From: Clostridium sp. chh4-2
GTDB lineage: Bacteria; Bacillota; Clostridia; Lachnospirales; Lachnospiraceae
Direction: 5' to 3'
Assembly: GCF_002899675.1 (NCBI RefSeq)
Contig: NZ_PKUU01000025.1
Coordinates: 1 to 48,554 of the forward strand
Length of the DNA: 48,554 nt
The first letter of the stretch is position 1. Each line of letters opens with the position of its first letter. Positions 9,591 through 17,890 of this stretch are shown piece by piece. The notes under the pieces are model-generated. The model was not told the DNA's origin, searched no databases, and worked only from the letters and a program-made list of their open reading frames with translations. A program made the translations under genes and the position numbers.

Positions 9591-10424
9591 TTGAACTGCA
9601 GCAAAATCGGACTGCCGCTGCCGGCAGGAAACTGGCAGGGAAGGGTCCACAGCGTATTTGAACATAGTTTTAATGTATTGACAGATGAAAACCGGCCGAT
9701 GCTGGTAATCCATTCATTTCCGTATATTGTTCCGCCGGGCTCCTTTTACATAAAGGATTTGGACACCGGAAGTATCGAAGCCGGAACAGAGGTGAACGGG
9801 GATGATCAGCGGATCTGCATAGGCGGAAAGAGCATTTGGATTGAAGAGGAGTGCCGGAGGATTGATACGGCTCTTCCTGAACTGGAAAACAGGGAATTTT
9901 TGCTGGATTCATATAAAATGCTGCTGAATGAGAGACGAAAACAGCAGCAGGCGCCTTTGGAAATGGCCCTCCAAATCTATGGACGCCTGGATGAGGGAAT
10001 CGGCCGTTTTTTTAAAGCGTTAAAGCGGCGGGACAAAGAGATGCTTAAATCTGCGGCAGAACAATGTATCGGGCTGGGATTTGGGCTTACGCCTTCGGGA
10101 GATGATTTGCTGTCGGGGATTTTAGCGGTTTTAAGATGTTTTGATCCGTCCGCATTTAAACTGGCGGCGGAAGCGGTGGCATCGGAATTACACAGAACCA
10201 ACGACATCAGTAAATCCTATCTGATCTGGGCATGCGGGGGAAATGCCTCAGATGTGGTGATCCATACCATTCAGGGATTGACTGACCCGAAACAACAAAA
10301 AGAAGCCGGAAAACTTTTGCAGCTTGGGCATACCTCAGGGGCGGATATATTGGAGGGGATCATACGGGCGGCAGAGTATTTACAGGCAGAGCCGGCAGAC
10401 AGCCGGAAGGAATACAAACTATAA
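9591..10424 (+). CDS. DUF2877 protein, AllH/YlbF-like carbamoyltransferase subunit
   Basis: About 277 aa. The DUF2877 signature GLGFGLTPSGDDLLSGIL lies near residue 162, and GGNASDVVIH follows near residue 218. In E. coli the DUF2877 protein YlbF is the third subunit of oxamate carbamoyltransferase, beside FdrA and the DUF1116 protein. The start is decided by AAAGGAGG at 9576-9583, which is 7 nt before TTG 9591. The upstream in-frame ATG at 9567 lies inside the permease gene with no ribosome-binding site. Only one DUF2877 gene is present for two FdrA and three DUF1116 modules, so it would have to be shared or belong to one complex only. Confidence 0.85.
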   Translation: MNCSKIGLPLPAGNWQGRVHSVFEHSFNVLTDENRPMLVIHSFPYIVPPGSFYIKDLDTGSIEAGTEVNGDDQRICIGGKSIWIEEECRRIDTALPELENREFLLDSYKMLLNERRKQQQAPLEMALQIYGRLDEGIGRFFKALKRRDKEMLKSAAEQCIGLGFGLTPSGDDLLSGILAVLRCFDPSAFKLAAEAVASELHRTNDISKSYLIWACGGNASDVVIHTIQGLTDPKQQKEAGKLLQLGHTSGADILEGIIRAAEYLQAEPADSRKEYKL

Positions 10425-10450
10425 AATGATTGAATAACAGGAGGATGGAT

Positions 10451-11674
10451 ATGAAGAGTACATTGGGACAGAAACTTAAAAATATGGGGCCGGCGGCAAT
10501 TATTACAAGTGCATTTATTGGTCCTGGAACGATAACGACAGCCACCATGGCGGGCGTGAGTTTTGGATATGCCCTGTTGTGGACCGTGGTATTTTCCGGA
10601 ATTTCTTTAATTATACTGATGGAAATGGCAGCCCGTACGGTTATCGCATCCAATATGAATGTGATTGATGCGTCCATTGCCATATTTCCGGAAAAGAAGG
10701 GGTGGAAGATCCTGATCCAGGCAGTTGTTTTCCTTGCGGTAGCGGCCGTATGTTTTGCATTTCAGGCGGGTAATGAAATCGGTGCGTCGGCAGGTCTTGG
10801 GGACATATTCGGAATGCCTCAGTGGCTGGCAGCTTTGATTGTAGGCACATTAGCTATGTTGACGGCAGTTTTAGGATCTTATAAATTGCTTGAAAAGATT
10901 ATGCAGATATTTGTAAGTTTGATGGGCATTATTTTCTTCATCACGATGATCACGGTGCGCCCCAGCTTATCCGGAATCCTGAAGGGAATTATCCCCACAT
11001 TGCCGGAAGGAAGCATTGTGAGCAGTTTGGCTTTAATCGGAACCACTTTAGTAGGAATCAACCTGATCCTTCACTCGATCACCTGTGAAGGCAGATATAA
11101 TAAGATAGAAGACCTCCCGGACGCCCGGTTTGACATCAATGTAAACGTAATTATCGGAGTTGTTATCACAATGTCCATTATCATCACCAGTTCCGCAGTT
11201 TTATACGGCACAGGCACCCAAGTAAACAGTCCGCTGGTATTTTCAAAACAGCTGGAACCGGTTTTGGGCAGCTGGGCCCGTATTATCGGCAACATCGGAT
11301 TATTTGCAGCAGGACTTTCTTCTGCAATCGCTGTTCCTTTTACCATCAAGTCGATTTTCAGCAGACTGTTCCATTGGGAAGGCGGCGGTGACTGCATTCA
11401 GGCGAAAACCGTGGGAGCCATCGTGGTTGTATTCGGTACCGTACTGGCTATGATCAACACAAAACCAACTCAGATTATCGTATTCGCGCAGGCTACCAGT
11501 GGATTTTCACTTCCGTTTATCGCCATTCTTCTGATGCTTGTTACGAACAATAAAAAAATCATGGGAGAGTACACCAACTCAAAGCCCAGAAACATCTGGG
11601 GAGCGATCGCGGTTTTCGTCACATTGGGTCTGGGAATCTGGGGACTTTACGGCGCCCTTTCCAATTTCCTGTAA
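10451..11674 (+). CDS. Nramp-fold transporter lacking canonical metal motifs
   Basis: About 407 aa with 11 or so hydrophobic segments and Nramp-like organisation. The first helix reads SAFIGPGTITTATMAG, where metal-transporting Nramps have DPGN. Helix 6 reads LVGINLILHS, where they have MPHN followed by LHS. Both metal-ligand positions are therefore missing, as in the Nramp-related magnesium transporters and other divergent branches. Embedded in a carbamoyltransferase operon, it may carry magnesium, needed by carbamate kinase, or an organic substrate. ACAGGAGG at 10437-10444 is 6 nt before ATG 10451; the ATG at 10445 is too close. A DUF1116 gene follows after 29 nt. Confidence 0.82.
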   Translation: MKSTLGQKLKNMGPAAIITSAFIGPGTITTATMAGVSFGYALLWTVVFSGISLIILMEMAARTVIASNMNVIDASIAIFPEKKGWKILIQAVVFLAVAAVCFAFQAGNEIGASAGLGDIFGMPQWLAALIVGTLAMLTAVLGSYKLLEKIMQIFVSLMGIIFFITMITVRPSLSGILKGIIPTLPEGSIVSSLALIGTTLVGINLILHSITCEGRYNKIEDLPDARFDINVNVIIGVVITMSIIITSSAVLYGTGTQVNSPLVFSKQLEPVLGSWARIIGNIGLFAAGLSSAIAVPFTIKSIFSRLFHWEGGGDCIQAKTVGAIVVVFGTVLAMINTKPTQIIVFAQATSGFSLPFIAILLMLVTNNKKIMGEYTNSKPRNIWGAIAVFVTLGLGIWGLYGALSNFL

Positions 11675-11703
11675 ACTTAAAATATTGAAAATGGAGGGTT
11701 TCT

Positions 11704-12939
11704 ATGCAGAAAGCAAATGAAATTGCGGTGGGCAGGCTGATGTCTTCCGAACCGGTACTTATAGATGTAAAGCCCGCCTATGAGGTGTTAAACGGGCTTG
11801 AGAGGAATATCATCCTTCACTCCGGCCCGCCGATTGAATTTGAACAGATGTGCGAACCCATGAAAGGCGCTGTGTACTGCGCGCTTTTAAATGAGGGGAT
11901 CGCAAAGGATATTGAAGAAGCGAAGATTAAGGCCGTCGACGGCAGCGTTGTTTATAAGACCTGCCACGAGTTCGGAGCAGTCGGCCCGATGACCGGCCTC
12001 ACCACATGGTCCATGCCCCTTTGGGTGGTGGAAGACAGAAATACCGGAAAAAGAAGCTATGCCAACATCAGCGAGGGCAGCGGAGTCGGCCTGCGGTTCG
12101 GCGAATATTCGGAGAAAACCCTGAACAGGCTGAAATGGATGGAGCGTGTGGCGGCGCCTGTATTTTCCAGGATTATCCGGGAACTGGGCGGAATCGATCT
12201 GGCCCCCATCATGGCCCAGGGGCTTTCCATGGGTGACGAGCTGCACATGAGAAACCATGCGACCACGGCTCTCATCTTAAAGCTTTTATGTCCCCATATC
12301 GCCAGAACGGCGGGAGAGGATGCAGAAGATATACTGAAATTCATCGGAGTGGGCAACGACCAGTTCTTCCTCAATTTAGCCATGGCGGCTAATAAACTGG
12401 CGGCCGATGCGGCCGACGGGGTGGAAGGGTCTACGATGGTTACCGCTATCGCCAGAAACGGCGTCGATATAGGAATCCGCATCAGCGGACTGCCTGGCCG
12501 CTGGTTTACCGCTCCGTCTCCCGTGGTGGACGGGCTCTATTTCCCGGGATATGTGAAAGAGGACGCCAATCCCGATATTGGGGACAGCGCGATCATGGAG
12601 GTGGGCGGATTCGGAGGCTGCGCTATGGTGGCAGCTCCGGCAATTGTAAGATTTTTGGGAGCCGAAAGCGTGCAGACCGCCATCGATACCACGGATTCCA
12701 TGTATAAGATCACATTGGCCGAGCATCCCAAATATCAGATACCGATCAATGATTTCAGAGGCGTTCCGTGCGGAATTGATATTATGAAAGTGGTTGAGAC
12801 GAGGATCACTCCGGTGCTTAATACGGCGATCGCGTCCAACCGGGCAGGAGTGGGAATGGTAGGCGCAGGAATGTCGGTACTTCCCATAGAGCCATTTGAA
12901 GAGGCTTTGATGGCGCTTGCAGAAAATTTGGGGATATAG
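11704..12939 (+). CDS. DUF1116 protein, second stand-alone AllG-like subunit
   Basis: 411 aa, full-length DUF1116, colinear with the 6747-7997 protein. It has LHSGPPIEFEQMCEPM near residue 37, CHEFGAVGPMTGLTTW near residue 90, AQGLSMGDELHMRNH near residue 173 and GNDQFFLNLAMA near residue 219. It begins 29 nt after the Nramp-like gene behind ATGGAGGG and is followed 9 nt later by the second FdrA gene. That FdrA/DUF1116 pair plus the small ORF at 14520 reproduces, as separate proteins and in a different order, the modules fused in the 2693-5683 protein. Confidence 0.88.
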   Translation: MQKANEIAVGRLMSSEPVLIDVKPAYEVLNGLERNIILHSGPPIEFEQMCEPMKGAVYCALLNEGIAKDIEEAKIKAVDGSVVYKTCHEFGAVGPMTGLTTWSMPLWVVEDRNTGKRSYANISEGSGVGLRFGEYSEKTLNRLKWMERVAAPVFSRIIRELGGIDLAPIMAQGLSMGDELHMRNHATTALILKLLCPHIARTAGEDAEDILKFIGVGNDQFFLNLAMAANKLAADAADGVEGSTMVTAIARNGVDIGIRISGLPGRWFTAPSPVVDGLYFPGYVKEDANPDIGDSAIMEVGGFGGCAMVAAPAIVRFLGAESVQTAIDTTDSMYKITLAEHPKYQIPINDFRGVPCGIDIMKVVETRITPVLNTAIASNRAGVGMVGAGMSVLPIEPFEEALMALAENLGI

Positions 12940-12948
12940 GAGGTAAAA

Positions 12949-14523
12949 ATGCCGATGATAGTTAAAAATATAGTAAAAGAAAACCGCTATTATGATTCCG
13001 CCACATTGATGCTGTTAACCAGCAAGATCGGAAAACAGCTGGTTTCTACAAAGAATGTGGCAGTGATGATGGCAACGGATATGAATAAGGATTTGATGGA
13101 GGCTTCCAAGCTGCTGACAGATGATGGAAGGGCAGCAGGGGCCAACGACCTGGTTTTTGCCATACGTGCGGAATCGGAGGAAGCGGTAGACAAGGTTCTG
13201 GAAATGGCTACGGAGGAACTGAATAAAAAAGCCGCCCATATGAAAAAGGAAAGCAGTGATGTGGTTAAAACCGTGGAAGAAGCCATAAGCCAGTGCCCGG
13301 ATGCTTCCATAGCAGTGGTTTCCCTGCCCGGTAAATTCGCAGCAAGAGAAGTGAAAAAGCTTCTTATGGCGGACCGCCATGTCCTTCTCTTCAGTGATAA
13401 TGTGACGCTGGAAGAAGAGAAAAATCTAAAGGATCTGGCTCTGGAACGGGGACTTTTAATGATGGGGCCAGACTGCGGAACAGCGGTGATCAACGGAGTG
13501 GGTTTGGGCTTTGCCAATCAGGTGAAACGCGGAAATATCGGAATTGTGGCTGCGTCGGGAACCGGACTCCAGGAAGTTATGTGCCAGATCAGCAACCGCG
13601 GCGGAGGGATCTCCCAAGCCTTTGGCACCGGAGGAAGAGATGTGAAGGAGGCCATAGGAGGCCGCATGATGCTGTCCTGCCTGGAACTTCTGGAAAATGA
13701 CGATCATACGGATGTAATCGTAATTGTATCCAAGCCCCCGGCTCCTTCCGTATTGGATAAGATCGCTTCTTATCTTCGCGGCAGGAATAAAACTGTGGTG
13801 GCCTGCTTTTTAGGCAGTGAAAAGAAAGAGGAAGCGGATGTTCCCTGGTTAGAAGCCGCAACCTTGGAGGAGGCGGCGCGCATGGCGCTTCAGCTGTCCG
13901 GTACGGGAGACAGCACCAGCCATGAGCCGGACCCGGAGATCGTCTCCTCCATGGCCGCTCAGAAAAATCTGCTTCAGCCTCAGCAAAAATACATCCGCGG
14001 CCTGTATTGCGGAGGAACTCTGGCTTATGAAGCCATGCTGATGATTCGCGAGCATACCAAAAAGGTGTATTCCAATATTGCGATGACTGAAGATGAAAAG
14101 ATTGGCGGCGCTCAAAATTCCAGAGAACATACGATTCTGGATTTGGGAGACGATGAGTTTACCGTTGGCAAACCCCATCCGATGATTGAACCGTCTTTAA
14201 GAGAAGAGCGGCTTTTGATGGAAGCTGCCGATCCGGAAACAGCGCTGATTCTGACAGATGTGGAGATCGGCTATGGTTCCAACGAGAATCCGGCAGCAGT
14301 TTTGGCGGAAGAAGTGGCAAAAGCCCAAAAGATGCTTCAGGAGCAGAACCGCCACGTCATCTTTGCAGCAGCGATCTGCGGCACCTATGAGGATTTCCAG
14401 AATTATGACGCCCAAAAACAGATTCTGGAAAAACAGGGAATTTTGGTGGCAGAATCCAACGCACAGGCGGTAAAACTGGCCTTGTCGGCAGTTATCAGTG
14501 AGGAAAAGGAGAAACGCGTATGA
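12949..14523 (+). CDS. fdrA: FdrA-type acyl-CoA synthetase-like protein, AllF-like
   Basis: 524 aa. It is colinear with the N-terminal module of the 2693-5683 fusion: both begin with a VIKKN/IVKEN stretch followed by DS..LMLLT. Further matches are MGPDCGTAVINGVGLGF near residue 172, AASGTGLQEV near residue 200, GTGGRDVKEA near residue 224 and GKPHPMIEPSLREERL near residue 406. FdrA proteins have the CoA-ligase fold; in E. coli FdrA acts with DUF1116 and DUF2877 proteins in oxamate carbamoyl transfer. GGAGG precedes ATG 12949 at good spacing. Its stop overlaps the start of the 59-codon ORF at 14520. Confidence 0.88.
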   Translation: MPMIVKNIVKENRYYDSATLMLLTSKIGKQLVSTKNVAVMMATDMNKDLMEASKLLTDDGRAAGANDLVFAIRAESEEAVDKVLEMATEELNKKAAHMKKESSDVVKTVEEAISQCPDASIAVVSLPGKFAAREVKKLLMADRHVLLFSDNVTLEEEKNLKDLALERGLLMMGPDCGTAVINGVGLGFANQVKRGNIGIVAASGTGLQEVMCQISNRGGGISQAFGTGGRDVKEAIGGRMMLSCLELLENDDHTDVIVIVSKPPAPSVLDKIASYLRGRNKTVVACFLGSEKKEEADVPWLEAATLEEAARMALQLSGTGDSTSHEPDPEIVSSMAAQKNLLQPQQKYIRGLYCGGTLAYEAMLMIREHTKKVYSNIAMTEDEKIGGAQNSREHTILDLGDDEFTVGKPHPMIEPSLREERLLMEAADPETALILTDVEIGYGSNENPAAVLAEEVAKAQKMLQEQNRHVIFAAAICGTYEDFQNYDAQKQILEKQGILVAESNAQAVKLALSAVISEEKEKRV

Positions 14524-14699
14524 GAAATAAGCCGATTACACAGGAGACCAATATGGAGGTCATCAATCTTGGACTGACCGGATTTTATGATTCCGTCCGC
14601 TCTCAGCAGATTCCATGCGTGCACGTGGACTGGAGGCCGCCGGCAGGCGGAAACCTGCGGCTGATAGAAATCCTGGACCGCTTGGCGGAGAGGGGGTAG
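14520..14699 (+). CDS. Small FdrA-associated protein (linker-module homologue)
   Basis: 59 aa, starting at an ATGA that overlaps the FdrA stop. It contains VINLGLTGFYDSVRSQ and then VHVDWRPPAGGNLRLIEIL. This aligns with residues of about 530-575 of the FdrA-DUF1116 fusion (VINVGVKGF...QFDWKPMAGGNKKIISLL). It is therefore the free-standing form of the segment between the two large domains in the fusion, comparable to short proteins annotated elsewhere as FdrA domain proteins. A conserved Asp-Trp-(R/K)-Pro...Ala-Gly-Gly core suggests a structural or catalytic role in the complex. It ends 25 nt before a giant hairpin. Confidence 0.8.
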   Translation: MRNKPITQETNMEVINLGLTGFYDSVRSQQIPCVHVDWRPPAGGNLRLIEILDRLAERG

Positions 14700-14724
14700 G
14701 GGGCTTTTTCTTTCAGAGGGGACG

Positions 14725-15015
14725 CCAGGAAGAATTGGGAACCGGGGCGGATGGGCGGACATAGGATGGTGATGGGATTCGGGTTCCGGCCGGAGAGTTA
14801 CTAGGTTCCCAAGGACAAAAAGAGACAGGGCGGCGCCATTCGAGGTGAACTTTTGATAACTTCACCTCTCAAGGGCGCCTCACAGACTGATTCGGAATTC
14901 AGTCTGTGCCTGTCTCTTTTTGCCCTTGGGAACCAAGTAACTCTAACCGGCCTTCACACGAATCCCATCACCATCCTATGTCCGCCCATCCGCCCCGGTT
15001 CCCAATTCTTCCTGG
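14725..15015 (+). ncRNA. Giant hairpin H1 (291 nt) with branched apex
   Basis: Bases 14725-14781 and 14959-15015 are exact reverse complements (57 bp). Pairing continues inward with few mismatches to a branched apex that contains two smaller hairpins: GAGGTGAA with TTCACCTC, and CACAGACTGA with TCAGTCTGTG. The outer edges match hairpins H2 and H3: ACGC just before the left arm and GCTG...GGCTGGCTGAG just after the right arm. It lies 25 nt after the stop of the plus-strand operon. There is no open reading frame of note and no U-tract, so it is not an ordinary terminator. Whether it acts as RNA or as DNA cruciform is unknown. Confidence 0.75.
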
Positions 15016-15040
15016 CTGTGTACTGGCTGGCTGAGAGAGG

Positions 15041-15104
15041 GAAAAGCGTATTATGGGAAAAGCGTATTATTGAAAAAGCATATTATTGAAAAGACATATT
15101 GCTA
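15041..15104. repeat. Four tandem copies of a 16-bp repeat
   Basis: Four consecutive 16-nt units begin at 15041, 15057, 15073 and 15089: GAAAAGCGTATTATGG, GAAAAGCGTATTATTG, AAAAAGCATATTATTG and AAAAGACATATTGCTA. They decay from left to right. They lie between hairpin H1 and the end of the minus-strand LysR gene. Confidence 0.8.
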
Positions 15105-15114
15105 AAAGGGTGTA

Positions 15115-16005
15115 TCACTCGAAAATATAGTTTTCTTTGATTAATTGGATAAAGGCTTCTTTTTCGGGTTCGGGAGTTTTTTTCTTGGTGTATGCGATTA
15201 CGTGGCGGCGGTATAGTTGGGGGGAGATGGAAAAGTAGCGGATTCCGTCTATTTTTTTTATTGAAGAGCGGGGCATGAGGGAGATTCCTACGCCTTCTGT
15301 CAGCATGGAGATGACTGCTGACTTGCTGCTGATTTCGCAAATTATGTGGGGCTTTATCTGGTGGGCGCTGCACATGGTTTCTTCTAATTCCCGTATTATG
15401 GTGCCTTTGGGGGAGAGGATGAAAGGGGCTTGGGATAAGGCGTTCCATAGAAGTCCCTTGTCATTAAAGTAAGCGTGGAATGAAGGCATATCGGGTATTG
15501 CGAGAAAGAGTTCTTCGTCCAGAAGGAGTTCGTAGGCGGTGGGTATCCGGCCTGTGTCGTCCACGGCCAGAAGCGCCATGTCCAGTTTGCCTGAGGTGAG
15601 CATTTTGATCATGGGGAGACTGTGGTCTTCCAGGATATGAAAGGTGACATTGGGATAATTCTCCTTGTAAAGGGCCGAGACTTTGGAGAATACACGGATT
15701 CCTTTTTGGGAGGAGATTCCGATGGTAAAATCCATTGTTTGATTGGCGGCCATGTCTGCGATTGTGTCGTAGACCTGTTTTTTGATTTCCAGCATCTTTT
15801 TAGCGCCTTCTAAGTAGCACAGGCCTGCAGGAGTGGGAGACAGCTCTTTGCTGTGGCGGTAAAAGAGCGGGGTGCCCAGTTCGCTTTCCAGATTGGCAAG
15901 GCATTGGCTTAATGTGGACTGGGAGACGTAGAGCTTTTCGGCCGCTTTCGTGATATTTTTCTGTTCCGCAATTTCCAATATATAAGAGATATGTTTGGTG
16001 TTCAT
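15115..16005 (-). CDS. LysR-type transcriptional regulator
   Basis: 296 aa. The N-terminal winged helix-turn-helix (residues 1-60) shows NITKAAEKLYVSQSTLSQ and LESELGTPLFYR, followed by a LysR substrate-binding domain to the C-terminus. It is divergent from the UxaA-type dehydratase at 16297 and is its probable regulator. The ATG at 16005 (protein start MNTKHISYIL) has AATGGAG 6 nt upstream on the minus strand. A further in-frame upstream codon exists but lacks a ribosome-binding site. Confidence 0.9.
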   Translation of the reverse strand: MNTKHISYILEIAEQKNITKAAEKLYVSQSTLSQCLANLESELGTPLFYRHSKELSPTPAGLCYLEGAKKMLEIKKQVYDTIADMAANQTMDFTIGISSQKGIRVFSKVSALYKENYPNVTFHILEDHSLPMIKMLTSGKLDMALLAVDDTGRIPTAYELLLDEELFLAIPDMPSFHAYFNDKGLLWNALSQAPFILSPKGTIIRELEETMCSAHQIKPHIICEISSKSAVISMLTEGVGISLMPRSSIKKIDGIRYFSISPQLYRRHVIAYTKKKTPEPEKEAFIQLIKENYIFE

Positions 16006-16160
16006 CGTTGGCTCCATTCCGCTGTCTGAACTGTTACTGCCGGGCAGCATTTGTTGGCATTTTAACTTCTATTCTATTATAAGAGAATCGGAAGAAGGAT
16101 GCAAGGGAGAACCCTTTGCATTATCGATTTTTTCGATTACATACATTAAATTTACATATT

Positions 16161-16190
16161 GGATTTTCCGATGGCGGATTGTTATACTGA
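16161..16190 (+). promoter_or_regulatory. Promoter of the UxaA-type dehydratase gene
   Basis: TTGGAT at 16161-16166 and TATACT at 16185-16190 are spaced by 18 bp in the divergent spacer between the LysR and UxaA genes. The -35 lies in the motif ATATTGGAT, which recurs in three other LysR-controlled spacers of this window. Confidence 0.6.
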
Positions 16191-16296
16191 AAGTAACAAA
16201 AAGTGCGGCCGGGGCAGGCGCAGGTATCGGAAGGCGGAACTGTTACCGGGAGCGCAGGCTTATGGAAATTGATGTGGGGAAAAGGAGAGGAAAGAT

Positions 16297-17820
16297 ATGG
16301 GATTATGTCCGATTATACGTTTGGATGAACATGATAATGTGGTGGTGGCCCGTCATGATATAGGAGCCGGAGTTGAGATACCGGAAGAGGGGATCACCAC
16401 CCGGATGGAAGTTCCGGCAGGATATAAGGTGGCGTCGTCATTTATTAAAAAGGGAGAACCTGTTAAAAAATATAATACTGTAATCGGCTATGCGGCGGAA
16501 GATACGCTTCCGGGCACCATGATGCACAGTCATAACATCCTGTTTGATCAGGTGGATAAGGACTATGCATTTTCCAGAGATTATAAGCCTGTGGAGCTGG
16601 TGCCGGAAAAGGAACGGCCCACATTTATGGGAATCGTGCGAGAAGACGGACGGGTGGCTACAAGGAATTTCATCGCAATTCCGGTTGCGGGAAACTGTGC
16701 GGGCACGGTGGCCAGGCGGATTGCCGGTCATTTCACCCCTGAAGTGATGAAAGCCTATCCCAATGTGGACGGGGTAATTCCGTTTATCACGGGAATCGGA
16801 TGCGGAATGGAGATGACGGGAGAGGCCATGGATCTTCTGCGACGGACGATTTCCGGCCACTGCGTCAATCCCAATATAGCCGGAGCTCTGGTGTGCGCCC
16901 TGGGATGCGAGAGAAATAATATCGACGGAATGTTTGAACAGGAAGGCCTGACGGAAGGCCCTATGATGAGAAGGCTTGTAATGCAGGAAGTGGGCGGAAC
17001 GGCCAAATCGGTTAAACTCGGCATTCAGGCCGTATACGAGATGCTGGAAATCGCTAATCAGGTCAAGAGAGAGCCTGTTTCTGTGGAACATCTGGTGCTG
17101 GCGCTGCAGTGCGGCGGATCGGATGGATTTTCCGGCCTGTCGGCAAACCCGGCGCTTGGAAAAGCGGTGGACTTGCTTGTGAAAAATGGAGGAACCGCCA
17201 TTTTAGCGGAGATTACGGAATTATTTGGCGTGGAACACACGCTGACCTGCCGGGCGAAAACGCCTGAAGTGGGACAGAAATTCGTGGACCGTCTGAACTG
17301 GTGGCTGGAATACAATAAAGGGCGCGACTGTCAGATCAACGGCAAAGTGAGCCCGGGCAACAATAAGGGCGGTCTGGCAAATGTGCTGGAAAAATCCCTG
17401 GGCGGAGCAAAAAAAGGCGGAAGCACCCCGGTCAATGCGTTCTATCAGTATGCGGAGCGCGTGACGGAAAAGGGCCTTGTGATCATGGACAGCCCGGGAT
17501 ACGATCCTGTATCCGTAACCGGAGAATTTGCCGCCGGAGCGACTCTCTGTGCATTTACCACAGGACGCGGTTCCTGCTTTGGTGCGGTACACTGCCCGAC
17601 TGTTAAGCTGGCGTCCAATTCCACGATGTATCAGAATTTGATCGACGACATGGATATTAACTGCGGCATGGTGATCGATGGGGAAAAGAATCTGGATGAG
17701 ATGGGACAGATTATTTTTGAAAAACTGATCCGTGTGGCATCTGGAGAGACGACTAAGAGCGAGGCGCTGGGAATCGGCTATGATGAGTATGTTCCATGGC
17801 AGATTGGAGTGTTGGCATAG
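16297..17820 (+). CDS. UxaA family sugar-acid dehydratase (altronate/galactarate type)
   Basis: 507 aa, the full-length form. Residues 1-90 form the SAF-like N-terminal domain (LDEHDNVVVARHDI, GYKVA) and the rest is the UxaA/GarD dehydratase domain (GIVREDGRVATRNFI near residue 108, TGIGCGMEM near residue 164, CGGSDGFSGLSANPALG near residue 268, TTGRGSCFGAVHCPTVKLASNS near residue 420). Family enzymes are iron-dependent dehydratases that act on D-altronate or galactarate and make 2-keto-3-deoxy acids. Which sugar acid is used here cannot be told; no kinase, aldolase or other hexuronate gene adjoins it. AAGGAGAGG precedes the ATG. A divergent LysR gene lies upstream and a bidirectional terminator downstream. 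Confidence 0.85.
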   Translation: MGLCPIIRLDEHDNVVVARHDIGAGVEIPEEGITTRMEVPAGYKVASSFIKKGEPVKKYNTVIGYAAEDTLPGTMMHSHNILFDQVDKDYAFSRDYKPVELVPEKERPTFMGIVREDGRVATRNFIAIPVAGNCAGTVARRIAGHFTPEVMKAYPNVDGVIPFITGIGCGMEMTGEAMDLLRRTISGHCVNPNIAGALVCALGCERNNIDGMFEQEGLTEGPMMRRLVMQEVGGTAKSVKLGIQAVYEMLEIANQVKREPVSVEHLVLALQCGGSDGFSGLSANPALGKAVDLLVKNGGTAILAEITELFGVEHTLTCRAKTPEVGQKFVDRLNWWLEYNKGRDCQINGKVSPGNNKGGLANVLEKSLGGAKKGGSTPVNAFYQYAERVTEKGLVIMDSPGYDPVSVTGEFAAGATLCAFTTGRGSCFGAVHCPTVKLASNSTMYQNLIDDMDINCGMVIDGEKNLDEMGQIIFEKLIRVASGETTKSEALGIGYDEYVPWQIGVLA

Positions 17821-17843
17821 TGTTATTTGAATAAATAAACAAG

Positions 17844-17890
17844 AAAAAAAGGAATCAGGAAAGGCGGGAGCCGGACCTGATTCCTTTTTT
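17844..17890. terminator. Bidirectional intrinsic terminator
   Basis: AAAAAAAGGAATCAGG at 17844-17859 pairs with CCTGATTCCTTTTTT at 17876-17890, leaving a 16-nt loop. A-rich and T-rich ends allow use in both directions, for the UxaA gene (plus) and the LysR gene (minus), whose TAA stop lies at 17889-17891 at the edge of the T-tract. Confidence 0.9.

Noticed and set aside
12949..14523. Succinyl-CoA synthetase alpha subunit
   Set aside because: The fold is related, but the FdrA-specific blocks, the lack of a phosphohistidine motif and the DUF1116/carbamate kinase context point to FdrA.
14831..14908. tRNA-like cloverleaf in the hairpin apex
   Set aside because: The junction has two arms only, no T-loop GTTC consensus and no acceptor stem of 7 bp; the enclosing stem continues for more than 100 bp.
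14725..15015. Ordinary MITE with terminal inverted repeats
   Set aside because: The arms differ between copies, there is no clear target-site duplication and the palindrome is nearly complete rather than terminal only.
14725..15015. Ordinary intrinsic terminator
   Set aside because: The stem is far longer than a terminator stem and no T-tract follows; the same is true of the other three hairpins.
15041..15104. CRISPR array
   Set aside because: The units are directly adjacent with no spacers and no cas genes are present.
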